Shown here in pieces: positions 61,611 to 64,000 of a stretch of DNA of 64,000 nt; positions within the stretch are counted from its first letter, which is position 1, and the number at the start of each line of letters is the position of its first letter. Position numbers and translations under genes: made by a program. Source of the stretch: Fontivita pretiosa (GTDB lineage Bacteria; Planctomycetota; Phycisphaerae; Tepidisphaerales; Tepidisphaeraceae); assembly GCF_050410795.1 (NCBI RefSeq), contig NZ_CP191258.1, positions 2,542,001 to 2,606,000 of the forward strand. Direction: 5' to 3'. The notes under the pieces are model-generated. The model was not told where the DNA came from, ran no database searches, and saw only the letters and a list, made by a program, of their open reading frames with translations.

Positions 61611-64000
61611 ATGCGGAGTCGAACGACGTTGTATGCGGCGGCTGGTGCACTTCTTTCGCCTGCACTTTTCGCCCAGACCACGGCCGTGAGCTACAGCGGT
61701 CCGGCGGGAGATGTCTGGCACAACCCTCAGAACTGGATGCCGAACATCATCCCGGACAACGACCTGGGCGCAATGCCGCCGATCCTCTACACGGCGGAAG
61801 TGAACAAGCCGGTTGACATCAACGGCTACCAGTTCGACATCGCCGGGCTGAGCAACAGCAGCCTGCTGAGAACGTTCACGAGCTGGGATTTCGACACGGG
61901 CAGTTTCGGCGGAGCGCCGTACCTGCTGAACACGGGCACGTTTTCGATCGTTCCGCAGGCTGACGCGAGCGCGATCCTCGGCGTGCCGTTCGGGCAGACG
62001 CTGACGATCAGCGGTGGCGGGACGTTTCGACTGGGCGGTGCGGGCTCGGCGCGTATCCGCGGGCTGGGCACCTTCATCAATCAGGATAACGCCATTCGCG
62101 GCACAGGGACGTTGGGCGAAGGCTTTCTACTTATCGAGAATCATGGCGTGATCGCCGCCACCGCCAACGACGCGGGCGGCGCCGGCACGCTGCTGATCCA
62201 TCCCGGTGGCGGCGGCGGGTTGACCAACGCCAACACCCTCCAGGCGCGCGACATGGGCAACCTCGAGCTGCGCGGCACCTATCACAACAGCGGCGGGACC
62301 ATCGTCGCCGACGCCGGTGGCGTCGTCCACTTCCGCGCTGCTCAGGTCCTGCAAGGGTCGATCACCGGCAGCGGCGGTGGCCTGATCCGTATCGCTTTCA
62401 GCACGCGATGGAGAGGCCCGCTCCAGCATTCGGCTTCGACACAGATCGACAGCACCGAGCTGGTTGTGGACGACGTGATCACCAACACCAGTCACATCAA
62501 TGTCGGCGGCGGACAACTGCGCATCGATACGCAGGCGAGCCTGATGGGCGGCGGCTCGATCAGCCTGCTCGGCGGGAGGATCGAACGATGGGGCAACGCG
62601 CCGGCGACGCTCATGAACCACAATAACATCTCCGGGCTTGGACAAATCGGCGCCGCGTCCATGAGCATCACCAACGCCTCCAGCGCGACCATGACCGCCC
62701 AGGCCTTTACGTTGACGATCGACCCGGGCGATGGATTCACCAATCAAGGCACCCTGATGGCGAATGGCGGGACGCTGGTGCTGCTTGGAGGCACGTTCAA
62801 TAACGCCTCGGGCACCATCCATGCTGCCGAGAATTCGGTCGTGCAGCTCAACAGCGCCCGGATCAGCGGCGGGAAACTCACGTCCGCGGGCAATGGCGTC
62901 TTTAGCGTGCCGATCGGGTACCAACCGCAACTTCAGGACGTGGACAGCATGGACGCGCGGATCAACGTCAGCAGCGGCAGCGGCGGGCTGCGTCTTCAAG
63001 GCTCCATCCCCGGCGCCGGATCGCTGGTGATACGCGGCTCGCAGCTTTTGATCGGCCCCAGCAGCACGCTCGGCGTAACCACGACGTTGGAGCCGGGATC
63101 GACGATCCGCGCTGACGGCAGCGGATCGTTCTCCGACGGTGCCCGCGGACGCGCGCCCGGCAACCTTCTCATCAACAACGGAACCATCTCCGGCGCCGGG
63201 TCCATCGGCATCAACGCGCTTCAGATCACCAACACCGGAGTGATCCGGGCAGACGGCGGGGGCACGGGACTGGCCAATTCGCTCACGATTGATCCCGGCC
63301 CCGACGGGCTGTTGAACAGCGGCCTCATCGAGGCCACCGGCTTGGGAACCGTCATCCTCACGGGCAACGGGTCGGGCGCCTTTGTGCAATCCGGCTCGGG
63401 GATCATCCGCGCCACCGACGCGACCAGCAACGTGCAACTGTTCAACAATGCTCGCTTCAGCGGCGGACAGCTCGGCGCCGGCGCCGGCACGGTCAGCGCC
63501 GCTTTCGGCACGATCACGCTGGAAAACCTCACCAACAACGCCAGGCTCGTGCAGGTGGGCGTTTCCACGCTGCTGCTGAATGGCGCCGTCGTCAACAACG
63601 GCTCGATCACCACGCCGGTCAACGGCAGGCTGGTCGTCGCCGGCGGCTCGACGGTGGCGGGTGGGTTGGGGCACCTGGCCAACAACGGCTCGATCATTGT
63701 CAGCGGCGGCGGGCAACTCAACGCCAACTTCATCGAAGGCACCGGCCGAACCACCGTCGAAGCGAATGCGACCGTGCGCGCCCAGGCGATCCGCCAGGCC
63801 AACTTGACGATCAACACCGGCGGCCGGGCGGTGCTAAGCCCCGCGTCGGTCGTCAGCCCCCAGGCCACGCGCCTGGGCAGCCTGTCGCTCGCGGCCGGAG
63901 CACAACTGGATCTGAACGACAACAAAGCGATCGTCAACAGTGGGAGCCTGCCGACCATCACCGCGCAGATCAAGAGCGGGCTGGAGAACGGCGGCGCGTT
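61611..64000 (+). CDS. Secreted beta-repeat protein (C-terminus outside window)
   Basis: At least 796 residues; the frame is open at the right edge. A signal peptide (LYAAAGALLSPALFAQ) is followed by a DVWHNPQNWMPNIIPDNDLG block, as in planctomycete G8/PEP-CTERM-type proteins. Then come many Gly/Asn-rich beta turns (ISGGGTFRLGGAGS, TNANTLQARDMGNLELRGTYHNSGGTI) that look like a parallel-beta repeat or autotransporter-associated fold. Near the cut end it has the same module as the previous protein (LDLNDNKAIVNSGSLPTITAQIKSGLENGG). A PEP-CTERM tail is expected beyond the edge but cannot be seen. GGAGG lies before ATG 61611. Confidence 0.85.
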   Translation, partial: MRSRTTLYAAAGALLSPALFAQTTAVSYSGPAGDVWHNPQNWMPNIIPDNDLGAMPPILYTAEVNKPVDINGYQFDIAGLSNSSLLRTFTSWDFDTGSFGGAPYLLNTGTFSIVPQADASAILGVPFGQTLTISGGGTFRLGGAGSARIRGLGTFINQDNAIRGTGTLGEGFLLIENHGVIAATANDAGGAGTLLIHPGGGGGLTNANTLQARDMGNLELRGTYHNSGGTIVADAGGVVHFRAAQVLQGSITGSGGGLIRIAFSTRWRGPLQHSASTQIDSTELVVDDVITNTSHINVGGGQLRIDTQASLMGGGSISLLGGRIERWGNAPATLMNHNNISGLGQIGAASMSITNASSATMTAQAFTLTIDPGDGFTNQGTLMANGGTLVLLGGTFNNASGTIHAAENSVVQLNSARISGGKLTSAGNGVFSVPIGYQPQLQDVDSMDARINVSSGSGGLRLQGSIPGAGSLVIRGSQLLIGPSSTLGVTTTLEPGSTIRADGSGSFSDGARGRAPGNLLINNGTISGAGSIGINALQITNTGVIRADGGGTGLANSLTIDPGPDGLLNSGLIEATGLGTVILTGNGSGAFVQSGSGIIRATDATSNVQLFNNARFSGGQLGAGAGTVSAAFGTITLENLTNNARLVQVGVSTLLLNGAVVNNGSITTPVNGRLVVAGGSTVAGGLGHLANNGSIIVSGGGQLNANFIEGTGRTTVEANATVRAQAIRQANLTINTGGRAVLSPASVVSPQATRLGSLSLAAGAQLDLNDNKAIVNSGSLPTITAQIKSGLENGGA

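Overview
The window reads as chromosomal DNA of a GC-rich planctomycete, most likely of the class Phycisphaerae. This is inferred from family content, since no rRNA is present. Pointers are two giant surface proteins with LEPRxLL-type N-termini and dockerin-like C-termini, PEP-CTERM and autotransporter-like secreted proteins, a secreted Tricorn protease, DUF1559-like and DUF4349 sequence in an anti-sigma factor, and many oxidoreductases and enolase-superfamily sugar-acid enzymes. No phage, insertion sequence, CRISPR array, tRNA or rRNA was found. Most large open frames opposite the genes are GC-driven shadows and were left out.

Layout. 1-3519 (-): cobalamin-dependent methionine synthase, cut only at its last residues by the window edge and carrying an in-frame palindrome. 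3643-6556 (+): membrane-anchored coiled-coil protein and an exported clan GH-A glycosidase. 6636-9735 (-): membrane glycosyltransferase and MFS exporter. 9867-13238 (-): ECF sigma factor and fused anti-sigma factor. 13361-19515 (-): second membrane glycosyltransferase, Tricorn protease, O-methyltransferase. 19809-24737: FemAB-like acyltransferase, HNH nuclease, DsbD-like domain plus redoxin, HAD phosphatase with membrane tail. 24886-29768: UvrC-like protein, VOC protein, Cys-rich small protein, Xer recombinase, half-PLD protein, DUF1015 protein. 29926-34244 (+): ispH-rmlA-rmlB-GNAT-rmlD, making an isoprenoid precursor and dTDP-rhamnose (rmlC is not here). 34314-35944: Gfo/Idh/MocA oxidoreductase and a solitary nuoC. 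35945-36385: a gene-free stretch with a promoter, tandem hairpins and terminators that looks like a small-RNA locus. 36386-41190 (-): TPR protein, third membrane glycosyltransferase, 2-hydroxyacid dehydrogenase. 41267-45243: oxidoreductase, a short leaderless peptide/terminator locus, ceramidase-like protein, galactonate-dehydratase-like enzyme. 45253-45931 (-): HepT/MNT toxin-antitoxin pair. 46006-53529 (-): two linked giant surface proteins. 53747-59472 (-): four-gene carbohydrate/sugar-acid operon. 59707-64000 (+): PEP-CTERM protein and a truncated secreted repeat protein.

Themes. Much of the window serves the cell surface and glycan use: three polyprenyl-sugar-type membrane glycosyltransferases, rhamnose synthesis, secreted glycosidases and giant surface proteins, with sugar-acid dehydratases and dehydrogenases to consume products. 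Several genes have a -10-like hexamer only 6-9 nt before the start codon, so leaderless transcription is probably common. The best candidates for undescribed biology are the small-RNA locus at 36113-36217, the short peptide/terminator locus at 42449-42538, the protein-coding palindrome inside metH, and the four-gene operon at 53747-59472.
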